Source: Segatella maculosa DSM 19339 = JCM 15638
GTDB lineage: Bacteria > Bacteroidota > Bacteroidia > Bacteroidales > Bacteroidaceae
DNA length: 48,565 bases
Direction of reading: 5' to 3'
NCBI RefSeq assembly: GCF_000382385.1
Contig: NZ_KB908338.1
Span: forward strand, 1 to 48,565
A program made the translations under genes and the position numbers. The notes below the pieces were generated by a model that saw only the letters and a program-made list of their open reading frames with translations, was not told where the DNA came from and made no database searches. Below are positions 34,460 to 43,813 of this stretch, piece after piece. The first letter of the stretch is position 1. The number at the start of each line of letters is the position of its first letter.

Positions 34460-36095
34460 GGAAAATGTAAATGTATTGACAAGCCTTTTGGTCGTCTATG
34501 GCGTACGCCATGCAGTGGTCTGCCCGGGCAGTAGGAATGCGCCCATCGTGCATAATCTTGACGCGTGCGGAGATATTCGGTGCTATCCGGTGACCGATGA
34601 ACGCAGTGCTGGTTTTTATGCTATGGGATTATGCCAAGTTTTGTGTGAACCCGTTGTGGTTTGCATCACAAGCGGTACGGCCTTGTTGAACTTATGTCCT
34701 GCCGTTGCCGAGGCCTTCTATCAACATATTCCGCTGGTCGTTGTGTCGGCAGACCGCCCGAATCGATGGATAAATCAGCTGGATGGACAAACGCTTCCAC
34801 AAGCGGGTACCTTTGGGTCTTTTGTCAGATGCTCGGTGAGTTTACCCGAATCGTGTGACGAAGAAGAACATTGGTATTGCAATCGAATGCTAAACGAGGC
34901 AATGATAGCTTGTATGCAAGGAAGTCGTGGGCCGGTGCATATCAATGTCCCTATAGCAGAATCTCTTTATACATTCAATGTAAAACAATTGCCTAAGGAG
35001 CGTAAAATATGTTTCTTATCTGATTTGGATATTCGTCCCTCTTCTATTCAATATATAAAACCATTGCAGACTGCCCTGCAGACTGCCCGCAGACCATTGA
35101 TCGTGATTGGACAAGCAAAGCCTTCGGCGATAGCTGCTTGTACTGTAGATTGGTTGACTTCCCGGAAACATGTTGTCTTGCACGAAGCATTGAGTGTCGG
35201 TGAAAGGGAGGCGTGTCTTGAGGAAACGATGCATTTGGTAGGTGGAAAGGAAAACTTCCTTCCTGATTTCATATTATATGTCGGCGATGTGTTGGTGAGT
35301 AAGCGCGTCAAGCAATTCCTACGCAGCGCAAAGCATGCGTCATGTTGGATTGTTAATCCCGAAGGCTGCGTGCATGATACCTTTAAGAACTTACAAGGTG
35401 TGGTTCAGGCCCGTCCCAATGATATTCTGATGTCCATCAATAGCGATGGAAATGAAGATTGGTTTAACCGTTGGGAAGCTGTAAGACAAAAAGCACTTGA
35501 GCATCGTTTGGATTTTCAGCCCGACTATTCAAATATGTTGGCAGTGAAGTTCTTGGAAGAACGCTTGGCAAAAGACGATACTGTGCCTATTGTCCACTAT
35601 GCCAACAGTATATCGGTCAGGCTAGGGTGCATCTATGCATGGCACCATATCTATTGTAATCGGGGAGTTAATGGCATAGAAGGCTCGCTTTCCACAGCCG
35701 GAGGATATTCTTTGGCAACAAATGAACGGGTGTATTGTGTCATCGGGGATCTGAGTTTCTTCTATGATCAAAATGCTTTATGGAATCAGAATCTGAAGTC
35801 TAATCTCAGAATCTTGTTGTTGAATAATCATGGCGGGGAAATTTTTGGAAAGTTCGAAGGATTAAGACAGAGTAGTGTGCGTAATAAAATGGTAATGGCA
35901 AAGCATTCTGCTACAGCCGAAGGAATTTGTCAAGAGAACAATATTCGGTACTATTCGGCTGATGATCCGGTGTCGCTTGAGAAGCACATGGAGACTTTGA
36001 CCAGCGAGCATTCAGACCGTCCGATCTTATTGGAAGTCTTTACCGATTGTGAAGAGGATTTGCGCGTATATAAAGAATATTTTAATACATTATAA
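34446..36095 (+). CDS. menD: SEPHCHC synthase (2-succinyl-5-enolpyruvyl-6-hydroxy-3-cyclohexene-1-carboxylate synthase)
   Basis: The 549-aa ThDP enzyme has [11 protein letters not shown] near the N-terminus, [12 protein letters not shown] with the cofactor-activating Glu, [37 protein letters not shown], the [15 protein letters not shown] block, and [14 protein letters not shown] for diphosphate and metal binding. It condenses isochorismate with 2-oxoglutarate. It overlaps menF at the start and ends one base before menB. Confidence 0.96.
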   Translation: MFSDKENVNVLTSLLVVYGVRHAVVCPGSRNAPIVHNLDACGDIRCYPVTDERSAGFYAMGLCQVLCEPVVVCITSGTALLNLCPAVAEAFYQHIPLVVVSADRPNRWINQLDGQTLPQAGTFGSFVRCSVSLPESCDEEEHWYCNRMLNEAMIACMQGSRGPVHINVPIAESLYTFNVKQLPKERKICFLSDLDIRPSSIQYIKPLQTALQTARRPLIVIGQAKPSAIAACTVDWLTSRKHVVLHEALSVGEREACLEETMHLVGGKENFLPDFILYVGDVLVSKRVKQFLRSAKHASCWIVNPEGCVHDTFKNLQGVVQARPNDILMSINSDGNEDWFNRWEAVRQKALEHRLDFQPDYSNMLAVKFLEERLAKDDTVPIVHYANSISVRLGCIYAWHHIYCNRGVNGIEGSLSTAGGYSLATNERVYCVIGDLSFFYDQNALWNQNLKSNLRILLLNNHGGEIFGKFEGLRQSSVRNKMVMAKHSATAEGICQENNIRYYSADDPVSLEKHMETLTSEHSDRPILLEVFTDCEEDLRVYKEYFNTL

Positions 36096-36096
36096 T

Positions 36097-36924
36097 ATGG
36101 TACAGAGAGAATGGGAAACCATCAAAGGATTTGATTTTAAGGATATCTTGTTTGAAAGCTACAATCATATAGCTAAAATCACCATTAATCGTGAGCGTTA
36201 TCGTAATGCTTTTACTCCTCTGACTACTTGGGAGATGAGCCAAGCTTTCAGTTATTGTCGGGAGTGTCAGGATATTCGGGTAGTTATCCTGACCGGAACT
36301 GGTGACAAGGCTTTCTGTTCGGGTGGCGACATGCATGTGAAAGGACGTGGCGGATATATAGGAACTGATGGTGTTCCTCGTTTGAATATACTTGATGTGC
36401 AGATGCAGATACGGCGCCTGCCTAAGCCTGTCATCGCAATGGTTAACGGGTATGCTATCGGAGGCGGACATGTCCTTCATGTCATGTGCGATTTAACCAT
36501 AGCCAGTGAGCATGCGGTTTTTGGGCAAACCGGTCCGAAAGTGGGTTCGTTCGATGCTGGTTTCGGTGCCAGCTATTTGGCGCGTATGGTGGGACAGAAG
36601 AAAGCTCGCGAAATATGGTTCCTCTGCAAACAATATAGCGCAAAGGAAGCTGAAGAAATGGGAATGGTCAACAAGGTTGTTCCTTTTGCGCAATTGGAAG
36701 ACACTTGTGTGGAGTGGTGCGAAGTGATGATGGAACGCAGTCCGTTGGCATTAAGGATGATTAAGGCCGGTCTGAATGCCGAGCTTGATGGACAAGCAGG
36801 TATTCAGGAACTTGCAGGCAACGCTACCATGCTTTATTATACGATGGACGAGGCACAGGAGGGTGGAAAGGCCTTTTTAGAGAAACGGAAGCCTGATTTC
36901 GAAAAGTTTCCTCAATTTCCATAA
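36097..36924 (+). CDS. menB: 1,4-dihydroxy-2-naphthoyl-CoA synthase
   Basis: The ATG at 36097, one base after the menD stop, gives 275 aa; the longer frame upstream is menD sequence. Crotonase-fold motifs are [40 protein letters not shown] and [35 protein letters not shown]. The Gly in QTGPKV marks the bicarbonate-dependent (E. coli-like) class. It closes the ring of o-succinylbenzoyl-CoA. The stop overlaps the menC start by one base. Confidence 0.96.
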   Translation: MVQREWETIKGFDFKDILFESYNHIAKITINRERYRNAFTPLTTWEMSQAFSYCRECQDIRVVILTGTGDKAFCSGGDMHVKGRGGYIGTDGVPRLNILDVQMQIRRLPKPVIAMVNGYAIGGGHVLHVMCDLTIASEHAVFGQTGPKVGSFDAGFGASYLARMVGQKKAREIWFLCKQYSAKEAEEMGMVNKVVPFAQLEDTCVEWCEVMMERSPLALRMIKAGLNAELDGQAGIQELAGNATMLYYTMDEAQEGGKAFLEKRKPDFEKFPQFP

Positions 36925-37967
36925 TGATACATATTGATATAGACAGGCGCACATTCCACTTCAAGATGCCCGCTGGAACCTCGCGTGGTATTTATACTAC
37001 GCGCCAAAGTTATTTTCTCACAATACGAGATGATGCGTATCCCGAGGTGAAAGGGATAGGAGAATGTGCGCCTTTGCCCGATTTGTCGTGTGATGCCATA
37101 CCCGAATATGACAATATCCTCCATCAACTGTGTAAGATGGTAGAGAACTTAGGGAAGATTCCTTATGAGATGCTGCGGCCTTATCCAAGCATTCTTTTCG
37201 GGTTGGAAACGGCCTTTGCACAATTAAAAGTACAAGGACGTACGATGCTCTTTGATACTCCGTTTGGTAGAGGAGAAGAAGGTATACGCATTAATGGCTT
37301 GGTTTGGATGGGTAGCTTTGAAGAGATGTGCAGGCGGTTGGAAGAGAAACTCAAACAAGGCTTTCATTGCGTGAAATTAAAGATAGGAGCGATAGATTTT
37401 GAGAAAGAACTTGAACTGATAAAACATATTCGCCAATCTTTCGATAGAGAGAAAATCGAATTGCGTGTAGACGCCAATGGAGGATTTTCGCCGGACAATG
37501 CCATGAAACGAATAGAAGCATTGGCTAAATATGATATCCATTCTATAGAGCAACCTATCAAGCAACATCAGTGGGCGGCAATGGAACACTTATGTAAAGT
37601 GTCTCCAATACCGATAGCTTTAGATGAAGAACTGATAGGCGTAAATGTGAGGAGCATGAAAGAGGCTTTGCTTGATCGGATACAACCGCAATATATCGTC
37701 TTGAAACCAAGTCTTCATGGTGGTATGTTTGGATCGGAAGAATGGATCAGGCTGGCGCAAGAACGTGGGATTGGAAGTTGGATAACAAGTGCTTTGGAAA
37801 GTAATATCGGGCTGAATGCCGTTGCTCATTTCTGTGCAAAGACCTATTTCCCGCATATATCGATGCCGCAAGGATTGGGAACGGGGCAACTCTTCACGGA
37901 TAACATAGAGATGCCATTGGAAATCCGAGGCGATGAGTTGTGGACGGTCTCGGTAGAGAATGTATGA
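36924..37967 (+). CDS. menC: o-Succinylbenzoate synthase
   Basis: The 347-aa enolase-superfamily protein has VKLKIGA with the catalytic Lys, RVDANGGF, SIEQPI and ALDEEL with the three metal ligands (Asp, Glu, Asp), and YIVLKPSLHGG with the second Lys. It dehydrates SHCHC to o-succinylbenzoate. The start TAATG overlaps the menB stop by one base, and the stop overlaps menE by four. A menH gene for the preceding SHCHC step is not in the cluster. Confidence 0.94.
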   Translation: MIHIDIDRRTFHFKMPAGTSRGIYTTRQSYFLTIRDDAYPEVKGIGECAPLPDLSCDAIPEYDNILHQLCKMVENLGKIPYEMLRPYPSILFGLETAFAQLKVQGRTMLFDTPFGRGEEGIRINGLVWMGSFEEMCRRLEEKLKQGFHCVKLKIGAIDFEKELELIKHIRQSFDREKIELRVDANGGFSPDNAMKRIEALAKYDIHSIEQPIKQHQWAAMEHLCKVSPIPIALDEELIGVNVRSMKEALLDRIQPQYIVLKPSLHGGMFGSEEWIRLAQERGIGSWITSALESNIGLNAVAHFCAKTYFPHISMPQGLGTGQLFTDNIEMPLEIRGDELWTVSVENV

Positions 37968-38944
37968 TGACACTGGAAGCTTTTTTAGAGGAATGGAATA
38001 ATCCTTCCGATACGATATTGGTACATAGTAGTGGAAGCACGGGTAAGCCCAAGCCTTTACTTGTTGAGAAAAGACGAATGCTGAATTCAGCGCGTATCAC
38101 TTGTGACTTTCTTGGATTGACTTCCGGCGACATGGCCTTTCTTTGCATGCCCTTGGATTACATTGCCGGGAAGATGATGGTTGTGCGAAGTATCGAACGG
38201 CATTTGGATTTAGTGAGTGTTCCCCCTTCAGGACACCCTTTACGTGGGATTACAATTGATGCAAACAGGCGTTCATTGGCTGCCATGGTGCTTCCGCAAG
38301 TTTATAACAGTTTGCAAGTCCCGGAAGAAAAAGAGGCATTGCAGCATTTCAGTCATTTGATTATAGGAGGCGGTGCGATTGATACACATTTGGAAAAGGA
38401 GCTGAAAGAATTCCCAAATCCTGTGTGGAGCACGTATGGCATGACCGAGACGCTTTCTCATATTGCGCTGCGCAGGCTGAACGGAGCTGAAGCTGGCGAA
38501 TGGTATAAGCCGTTTGACAGTGTCAAAGTGGCGTGCAACGAGGAGGGATGCCTTGTCATTGATGCTCCTTTGGTGCACGAGGGAAAACTTGTTACCAATG
38601 ATATTGTGGAAATCAACGCAGCAGGACATTTCAAAATCAAAGGACGGAAAGACAATGTTATCAGTAGCGGAGGAATAAAAATACAGATAGAGGAAGTGGA
38701 AGCAGTTTTGAAGCCGCTGTTGGACAGACCTTTTATGATTACAAAACGGGCCGACAGGAAGTTTGGCGAGGCCGTCGTTCTTTTGACGGAACAAGAGAAA
38801 CTGTCCGAAGTGAAATCAATCTGCAGGCAAACGCTCCCCAAATATTGGCAGCCGCGCCATTATCTTCATGTGAATCAAATACCACTTACCGAGACTGGAA
38901 AGCCGAACCGCGCCCGCGCTTTATCCCTCGCGGAAGAAATCTAA
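37964..38944 (+). CDS. menE: o-Succinylbenzoate-CoA ligase
   Basis: Two adjacent ATG codons (37964 and 37967) overlap the menC stop; either gives about 325 aa. AMP-binding enzyme motifs are VHSSGSTGKPKPLLVEK (P-loop), WSTYGMTETLSHIAL, GRKDNVISSGGIKIQIEEVE (hinge) and the C-terminal LTETGKPNRA with the catalytic Lys. It activates o-succinylbenzoate with ATP and CoA. It is shorter than the family norm because the N-terminal domain is reduced. Its 3' end overlaps the convergent aroB by 24 bp. Confidence 0.94.
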   Translation: MMTLEAFLEEWNNPSDTILVHSSGSTGKPKPLLVEKRRMLNSARITCDFLGLTSGDMAFLCMPLDYIAGKMMVVRSIERHLDLVSVPPSGHPLRGITIDANRRSLAAMVLPQVYNSLQVPEEKEALQHFSHLIIGGGAIDTHLEKELKEFPNPVWSTYGMTETLSHIALRRLNGAEAGEWYKPFDSVKVACNEEGCLVIDAPLVHEGKLVTNDIVEINAAGHFKIKGRKDNVISSGGIKIQIEEVEAVLKPLLDRPFMITKRADRKFGEAVVLLTEQEKLSEVKSICRQTLPKYWQPRHYLHVNQIPLTETGKPNRARALSLAEEI

Positions 38945-39967
38945 CGCTTCTTTAATCTCTTCATTCGTGGCGGTCTGATTGATTTTTATGTTACCGACAT
39001 CGCTTAGCAGCGTGAAATTGATATGGCCGCCCACGTTCTTCTTGTCATGTGTCATCAATTCTATCAATTCCTCATAGTCATCGCATGTCACAGGAAGCGA
39101 ACCATAGTTCTCGCGAATGAAACCAACCGTCTGTCTCATCTTGTTTGTCGGGAAACCTGTCTTTACACAACTGAGATACAATTCGCATATCAGCCCGAAG
39201 GCTACGGCATAGCCATGCAATATGGGGCTACGTCTCAGCGACCAGCTCTCGAATGCGTGCCCGATGGTATGCCCAAGGTTCAGCGATTTTCGTAATCCTG
39301 TCTCCCGGGGGTCTTGGCTAACGATGCGTTCCTTTACTTTAACCGAGGCGCCGACCATTCGTTGAAGCACTTTCAAATCGGGCTGCATCAAGTTGAACGT
39401 GATAAGTTCTGACCAAAGCTCTTCATTTGCAATAAGACCATGCTTCAACATTTCCGCATAGCCCGAACAGATATTCTCCTCGTCCAGCGTCTGCAGGAAC
39501 CGGGTGTTGATAATAACGAAACGGCTATCGTTGAACACACCGATCTCATTCTTTAATCCATTGAAGTTGATGCCGGTTTTCCCGCCCACGGAAGCGTCTA
39601 CCATTGCCAGCAAAGTCGTGGGAATATTGATGAAATCAATTCCTCGTTTGAATGTAGAGGCCGCAAAACCACCAAGGTCTGTCACCATTCCGCCACCAAG
39701 GTTTATCATGCAAGAATGCCGGGTGCCCCCTCGGGCACCCAGTTCCTGCCAGACATGCGTCAATGCGTCAATATCTTTATGGCTGTCCGTGGCCCGAATC
39801 GTAATCACTTTCGCGCCCTTCAGTTCTGAAAGACACGCTATAACGGGCCAACAGAGCCGCTGTGTGTGCTCGTCGGTAAGCACAAACACTTGGTCGTGTT
39901 CGCACGCTGCAATAGCGTTCGCAAGTTCTTTTTCAAAGTTTTCCGAGATGATGACTCGCTGTTCCAT
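38921..39967 (-). CDS. aroB: 3-Dehydroquinate synthase
   Basis: From the ATG at 39967 the product is 348 aa; the ATG at 39994 falls at the predicted transcription start and is less likely. Motifs are INLGGGMVTDLGGFAASTFKRGI (NAD), NIPTTLLAMVDASVGGKTGIN, GYAEMLKHGLI, and SLNLGHTIGHAFE (metal His). It makes 3-dehydroquinate from DAHP, the second shikimate step. A TATCTTTG -7 box lies at 40002-40009, without a matching -33. Confidence 0.95.
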   Translation of the reverse strand: MEQRVIISENFEKELANAIAACEHDQVFVLTDEHTQRLCWPVIACLSELKGAKVITIRATDSHKDIDALTHVWQELGARGGTRHSCMINLGGGMVTDLGGFAASTFKRGIDFINIPTTLLAMVDASVGGKTGINFNGLKNEIGVFNDSRFVIINTRFLQTLDEENICSGYAEMLKHGLIANEELWSELITFNLMQPDLKVLQRMVGASVKVKERIVSQDPRETGLRKSLNLGHTIGHAFESWSLRRSPILHGYAVAFGLICELYLSCVKTGFPTNKMRQTVGFIRENYGSLPVTCDDYEELIELMTHDKKNVGGHINFTLLSDVGNIKINQTATNEEIKEALDFFREG

Positions 39968-40060
39968 AGCCGATTTATTGCAAATGTTTATCATTTGTTT
40001 GCAAAGATAATGATTTGTATTTGAATAACCGTCTTTTCGGAGCGCGTTATTCTTTTTCGC

Positions 40061-40280
40061 TCCTCCCGTGAGTCACAAAATTTCCTCCCGTATATAAATT
40101 TATTTTCTCCCGCAAAGAAATATTTTTTCTCCCGCAAAGAAATTTATTTCCTTGCGGGAGAAAATTTATCTCCTTCCGTATGCCCCAAAATTTCTTCCCG
40201 TATTCCCATAAATTTTCAACCGTATATAAATTTATTTTAATACGTATATAAATTTATTTCAATACGTAACTAATCAATGA
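40061..40280. repeat. 22-bp phased array, CCTCCCGTAT/CCCGCAAAG core
   Basis: Ten contiguous units of exactly 22 bp. Units 1-4 read TCCTCCCGTAT or TTCTCCCGCAAAGAAAT. Unit 5 reads CTTGCGGGAGAAAAT, which contains the reverse of CTCCCGCAAG. Units 6-10 read CTTCCGTAT, AACCGTATATAAAT and ATACGTATATAAAT. Most units end in AAATTTATT. The array separates aroB from the recombinase module. Confidence 0.9.
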
Positions 40281-40395
40281 AAATGAAGAAATGTTGAGGT
40301 TGATGTAAACTAACTGATAATGAGGAGGAAATACACGAATTGGCATAATACTGCTCTATTTGTAAAGGGCAGAAATATGCAGATTTAGGCAGAAG

Positions 40396-40557
40396 TTCAG
40401 TTACCAGAGTGTTACCTTGTTTTGATGTTGGTAACGATGGAGAAGAAATAGGTAACTGAATTATTATCATTCGTGTGGCTGTTGCCTCGGTCGGCAGTTT
40501 TCTGCATAAGTGAGGAACGCTTTAATTCGGGTAACTTTACCCACAAATATTAAAGCG
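40396..40557. promoter_or_regulatory. Cluster of GTTACC/GGTAAC sites upstream of the recombinases
   Basis: Five sites lie in 150 bp: TTCAGTTACC (40396-40405), GTTACC (40411-40416), GGTAAC (40430-40435), GGTAACTGAA (40451-40460) and the palindrome GGGTAACTTTACCC (40529-40542). The first and fourth form a 10-bp inverted repeat. The fifth sits inside a longer inverted repeat, GCTTTAAT ... ATTAAAGC, which ends two bases before the recombinase ATG. They could be arm-type integrase sites near an att site, or an operator. Confidence 0.55.
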
Positions 40558-40558
40558 T

Positions 40559-41788
40559 ATGAAAACAGAGAAAATGAAGGTGTTGCTCTACCTTAAAAAG
40601 AGCGGTTTGGACAAGTCGGGGAAAGCTCCGATTATGGGGCGTATAACCATTGGACGCTCCATTGCCCAGTTTAGTTGTAAATTGTCTTGCAATCCTGACT
40701 TATGGAATTCACGTGAGAGCAGGATGGATGGTAAGAGCTGTGAAGCGGTGGAGATTAATGGAAGGTTGGAGAACCTGTTACTTTCCATTCAATCTGCCTA
40801 TCAGTCGTTGATTGCCAAAGGACAGCCATTTGATGCAGCCGATGTAAAGGAGCTGTTTCAGGGTAGCGTGCAGGCTCGCTGTATGCTCATCGAAAGACTG
40901 GATATGCTCATCAAGGAGAAAGAAAACCATATCGGTATAGACATCAAGGAAGAGTCTATGTGTGCTTATCATTCCACTCGGAAACGGTTGCTGGAGTTTA
41001 TTCAGAGGAGGTATCATGTTTCGGACTTGGCTTTCTCGCAGCTTACAGAAAACTTCATCTACGAATTGCAAGCATTTTGTCTTAGTGAACTCGGTCATCA
41101 GCAAAGCACATTTTTCAGAGTTGCAGCAGATTTGAAGACTGTCTGCAGGCTGGCTTATCGTGAGGGGCTGGCTGATACGCTTCTGTTTGATAATGTCCAT
41201 ATAGAACGCGGAGACAAGAAAACACCCAAGGCACTTGACAAGGAAGCATTAGATAAACTCAAAGCACTCCGCTTTGATGAATTGGAAGAGGAAATGGAAA
41301 CAGTTCGTGATGTGTTTCTCTTCGCCTGTTATACCGGTGCAGCCTATTGTGATTTGATGGAACTAAGCAAGAAGTATCTTGTTCGTGATGATGCAGGTAG
41401 TTTGTGGTTGAAGTTCAACAGACAAAAGACTGGTGTACTTTGTCGTATCAAACTATTGCCGGAAGCAGTTCGATTAATAGAGAAAATGCACAGCGATGAA
41501 AGGGAAGTACTACTGCCTTTCATAAAATATCCCACTTATCAGTCCTGTCTCAAAGCCTTGCGATTACGGGCAGGCATTTCTTTTCCCTTTACTACGCACA
41601 CTGCAAGGCATACCTTTGCCACACTTATCACATTGGAGCAGGGAGTTCCTATTGAAACGGTGAGCAAGATGCTCGGACATACGAACGTAAGTATGACCGA
41701 ACGTTATGCAAAGGTAACACCGCAGAAACTCTTTGAGGAATTTAACCGTTTCCTTTCTTTCACAGAAGATTTACGTTTAACCATTTAA
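40559..41788 (+). CDS. Tyrosine recombinase 1 (CTnDOT-type)
   Basis: The 409-aa protein has an N-terminal arm-binding domain (about 1-90), a SAM-like core-binding domain (about 105-210) and a catalytic domain (about 225-400). The box that normally carries Arg I reads CYTGAAYCDLMEL without Arg, as reported for IntDOT-like enzymes. The other residues are present: Lys in RQKTG, HTARHTFATL (His-x-x-Arg), LGHTNVSMTERYAKV (His and Tyr). It is the first of two tandem recombinases 12 bp apart and probably one transcription unit. Confidence 0.93.
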   Translation: MKTEKMKVLLYLKKSGLDKSGKAPIMGRITIGRSIAQFSCKLSCNPDLWNSRESRMDGKSCEAVEINGRLENLLLSIQSAYQSLIAKGQPFDAADVKELFQGSVQARCMLIERLDMLIKEKENHIGIDIKEESMCAYHSTRKRLLEFIQRRYHVSDLAFSQLTENFIYELQAFCLSELGHQQSTFFRVAADLKTVCRLAYREGLADTLLFDNVHIERGDKKTPKALDKEALDKLKALRFDELEEEMETVRDVFLFACYTGAAYCDLMELSKKYLVRDDAGSLWLKFNRQKTGVLCRIKLLPEAVRLIEKMHSDEREVLLPFIKYPTYQSCLKALRLRAGISFPFTTHTARHTFATLITLEQGVPIETVSKMLGHTNVSMTERYAKVTPQKLFEEFNRFLSFTEDLRLTI

Positions 41789-41800
41789 CCAAGATTTTTT

Positions 41801-43042
41801 ATGAGAAGTACATTCAAGATATTGTTTTACATCAACAGACAGAAGACAAAGGCAGACGGCAAGACCGCCATTCTCTGCCGTATCACCATAGACGGAAAAA
41901 GCACCGCCATTACCACAGGCGAGCAGTGCAAATCCTCCGAGTGGAACAGCAAACAAGGACTGACAACCGATAAGAAAACCAATCAAAGAATCGGCGAGTT
42001 TAAGGAACTTGTAGAAAAGATCTATCAAGATATTCTGATAAATGACGGAGTGGTAAGTGTGGAACTGCTCAAGAACCGTTTGCAGGGAATAGCCACTATG
42101 CCGACAACACTCCTTGCCATGAGCAAAGCAGAATTGCTGTCCGTTAAAGTGTGCGTGGGCAAATCGCGAGCTGAGGGAACCTATCAGAATCTTCTCTATT
42201 CAGATAAGTTACTTACGGAGTTTGTAAAGGATAAGGGAATGACGGATATAGTCATAGCCACTATAACGGAAGACTTGTTTGAAGAATACCGTTTCTATCT
42301 GAAAAAGCGAGGTTTGGCAACAGCTACTATGAATCGTTACCTTTGTTGGCTGAGCAGGCTGATGTATCGTGCGGTCAGTCAAAGAGTCATCCGTTGCAAT
42401 CCTTTTGAGAATGCCAAGTATGAGAAAGCGGAACAGAAGATACGCTTTCTGCAAAAGAGCGAAGTATCTAAACTTATGGCACTGAGAGTACTTGATAAGG
42501 AAGCAGAACAAGCAAGACGGATGTTTATCTTCTCATGCTTTACGGGCTTGGCTATTGCTGATATGGAACATTTGCAATTTGGACACATTCAAACGGCAGC
42601 CGACGGACAGAAATATATTAGAAAGGAACGGCAGAAAACAAAGGTGGAGTTTGTCGTACCACTACACCCCATAGCGGAAGCCATCATCAATCAATGCAAG
42701 ACGGAGCAAGAAAGGAACGAAAGGCAGGCAGTGAGAGGAAAAGGCAACGACCTTGTCTTTCACTGTGCTTGCAGCCGTAGCGTGATGAACGCAAAGCTGG
42801 GTATTGTGGGTAAGGCGTGTGGCATCAGAGAACGGTTGTCCTACCATGTGGCGAGGCACACGTTCGGCACGATGGGTTTAAGTACAGGGATACCCATCGA
42901 GAGTATTGCCAAAATGATGGGGCACGCCTCTATATCCAGTACTCAAATCTACGCACAGGTGACAGACAATAAGATTTCGGAGGATATGGATAGATTGATA
43001 AGGAAGCATCAAAAAGAAGAAACAAAGGAGGAAGCCGTATGA
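41801..43042 (+). CDS. Tyrosine recombinase 2 (CTnDOT-type)
   Basis: The 413-aa protein has the same three-domain plan. The Arg I box is FSCFTGLAIADMEHL, again without Arg. Lys is in RQKTKVEF, His-x-x-Arg in YHVARHTFGTMG, and His plus the nucleophile Tyr in MGHASISSTQIYAQV. The sequence is clearly different from recombinase 1, so this is not a recent duplication. It overlaps the next small gene by four bases (ATGA), which supports a three-gene operon typical of Bacteroides integrative elements. Confidence 0.93.
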   Translation: MRSTFKILFYINRQKTKADGKTAILCRITIDGKSTAITTGEQCKSSEWNSKQGLTTDKKTNQRIGEFKELVEKIYQDILINDGVVSVELLKNRLQGIATMPTTLLAMSKAELLSVKVCVGKSRAEGTYQNLLYSDKLLTEFVKDKGMTDIVIATITEDLFEEYRFYLKKRGLATATMNRYLCWLSRLMYRAVSQRVIRCNPFENAKYEKAEQKIRFLQKSEVSKLMALRVLDKEAEQARRMFIFSCFTGLAIADMEHLQFGHIQTAADGQKYIRKERQKTKVEFVVPLHPIAEAIINQCKTEQERNERQAVRGKGNDLVFHCACSRSVMNAKLGIVGKACGIRERLSYHVARHTFGTMGLSTGIPIESIAKMMGHASISSTQIYAQVTDNKISEDMDRLIRKHQKEETKEEAV

Positions 43043-43440
43043 ATGCCTATCACTATCAAACGAAAAGAGACCGCAGTTATTTCGACTGGGGCAACAAGAT
43101 GCAAATCGTTCGCAAAGGCAAAGGCGAGATAGCAATGACAGAGAGCGAATTGGTAGATTTCTTCGGTGTAACATGGAGGAAACTCAATTATCGTCTGCAA
43201 CTTCTACTAAAAGTCTCTCCCCTGCAACCCGACGAAAGGGATACAGGGGAGCAGGAAGTATTCGTAAACGGACATCTGCGAGGTTACGCCTTGCTTTATC
43301 CGCTTACTATCATCATCGCTTTGTCTTATCAATTGGACAGCATGGAAGCACACTTCTTCAGGAAACATGTATGTCAGAGATTGCAGAAACCTACATCCAT
43401 AATAACACCGATATTCTTAATAGGAAAGACGGATACCTGA
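43039..43440 (+). CDS. Small protein linked to the recombinase pair
   Basis: The 133-aa product begins with a Tyr/Arg-rich stretch (MNAYHYQTKRDRSYF). A segment resembling a DNA-binding or RhuM-like module follows: MTESELVDFFGVTWRKLNYRLQLL, then GYALLYPLTIIIALSYQLDSMEAHFFRKHV, like the IIALGYRV...FR pattern of RhuM. The similarity is weak and by eye only. Start and spacing (ATGA overlap with recombinase 2) suggest a helper or regulator of the recombinases. Confidence 0.7.
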   Translation: MNAYHYQTKRDRSYFDWGNKMQIVRKGKGEIAMTESELVDFFGVTWRKLNYRLQLLLKVSPLQPDERDTGEQEVFVNGHLRGYALLYPLTIIIALSYQLDSMEAHFFRKHVCQRLQKPTSIITPIFLIGKTDT

Positions 43441-43665
43441 TGATTATATTTTCTTTTTCTTTCATTGATTATATCTTACTACATAACTACAATAAGGTAT
43501 AATACGTTGAAAGAAAAAGGATTAAAAATTTTTATTGATATACGAATATTCTTTCAATTATTTACTACGCTACTACAAAAGAAAGATTTTTATTAAAACA
43601 GAATTGACAGTGTATAAAAACTAAAAGCACAACCATGAGAATTTATAGTTTATAACACATAAACT

Positions 43666-43712
43666 AAAAGAGCCGTATCAAACCCTATAATGAGTAACGA
43701 TACAGCTCTTTT
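43666..43712. terminator. Bidirectional terminator between recombinase operon and lipoprotein gene
   Basis: AAAAGAGCCGTATC (43666-43679) pairs with GATACAGCTCTTTT (43699-43712) with one mismatch, A-rich on one side and T-rich on the other. It can end both the plus-strand recombinase operon and the minus-strand uptake operon. A further inverted repeat, TAGTTTAT ... ATAAACTA, lies just before it. The rest of 43441-43813 is AT-rich, with nothing recognised. Confidence 0.8.
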
Positions 43713-43813
43713 CCTTGTTTTGAGGAGGTTAAAGTTTCTAATCAAGAAGTTCACATTCTTTTAGATGTTGGGGTTATGTCCCAATAAATATCATAAGTAA
43801 TATTCTATTACAA

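Noticed and set aside
40396..40460. Invertible promoter controlled by the recombinases
   Set aside because: The inverted repeat is only 10 bp with 45 bp between the arms, too small for the known Bacteroides invertible promoters, and it contains no outward promoter.
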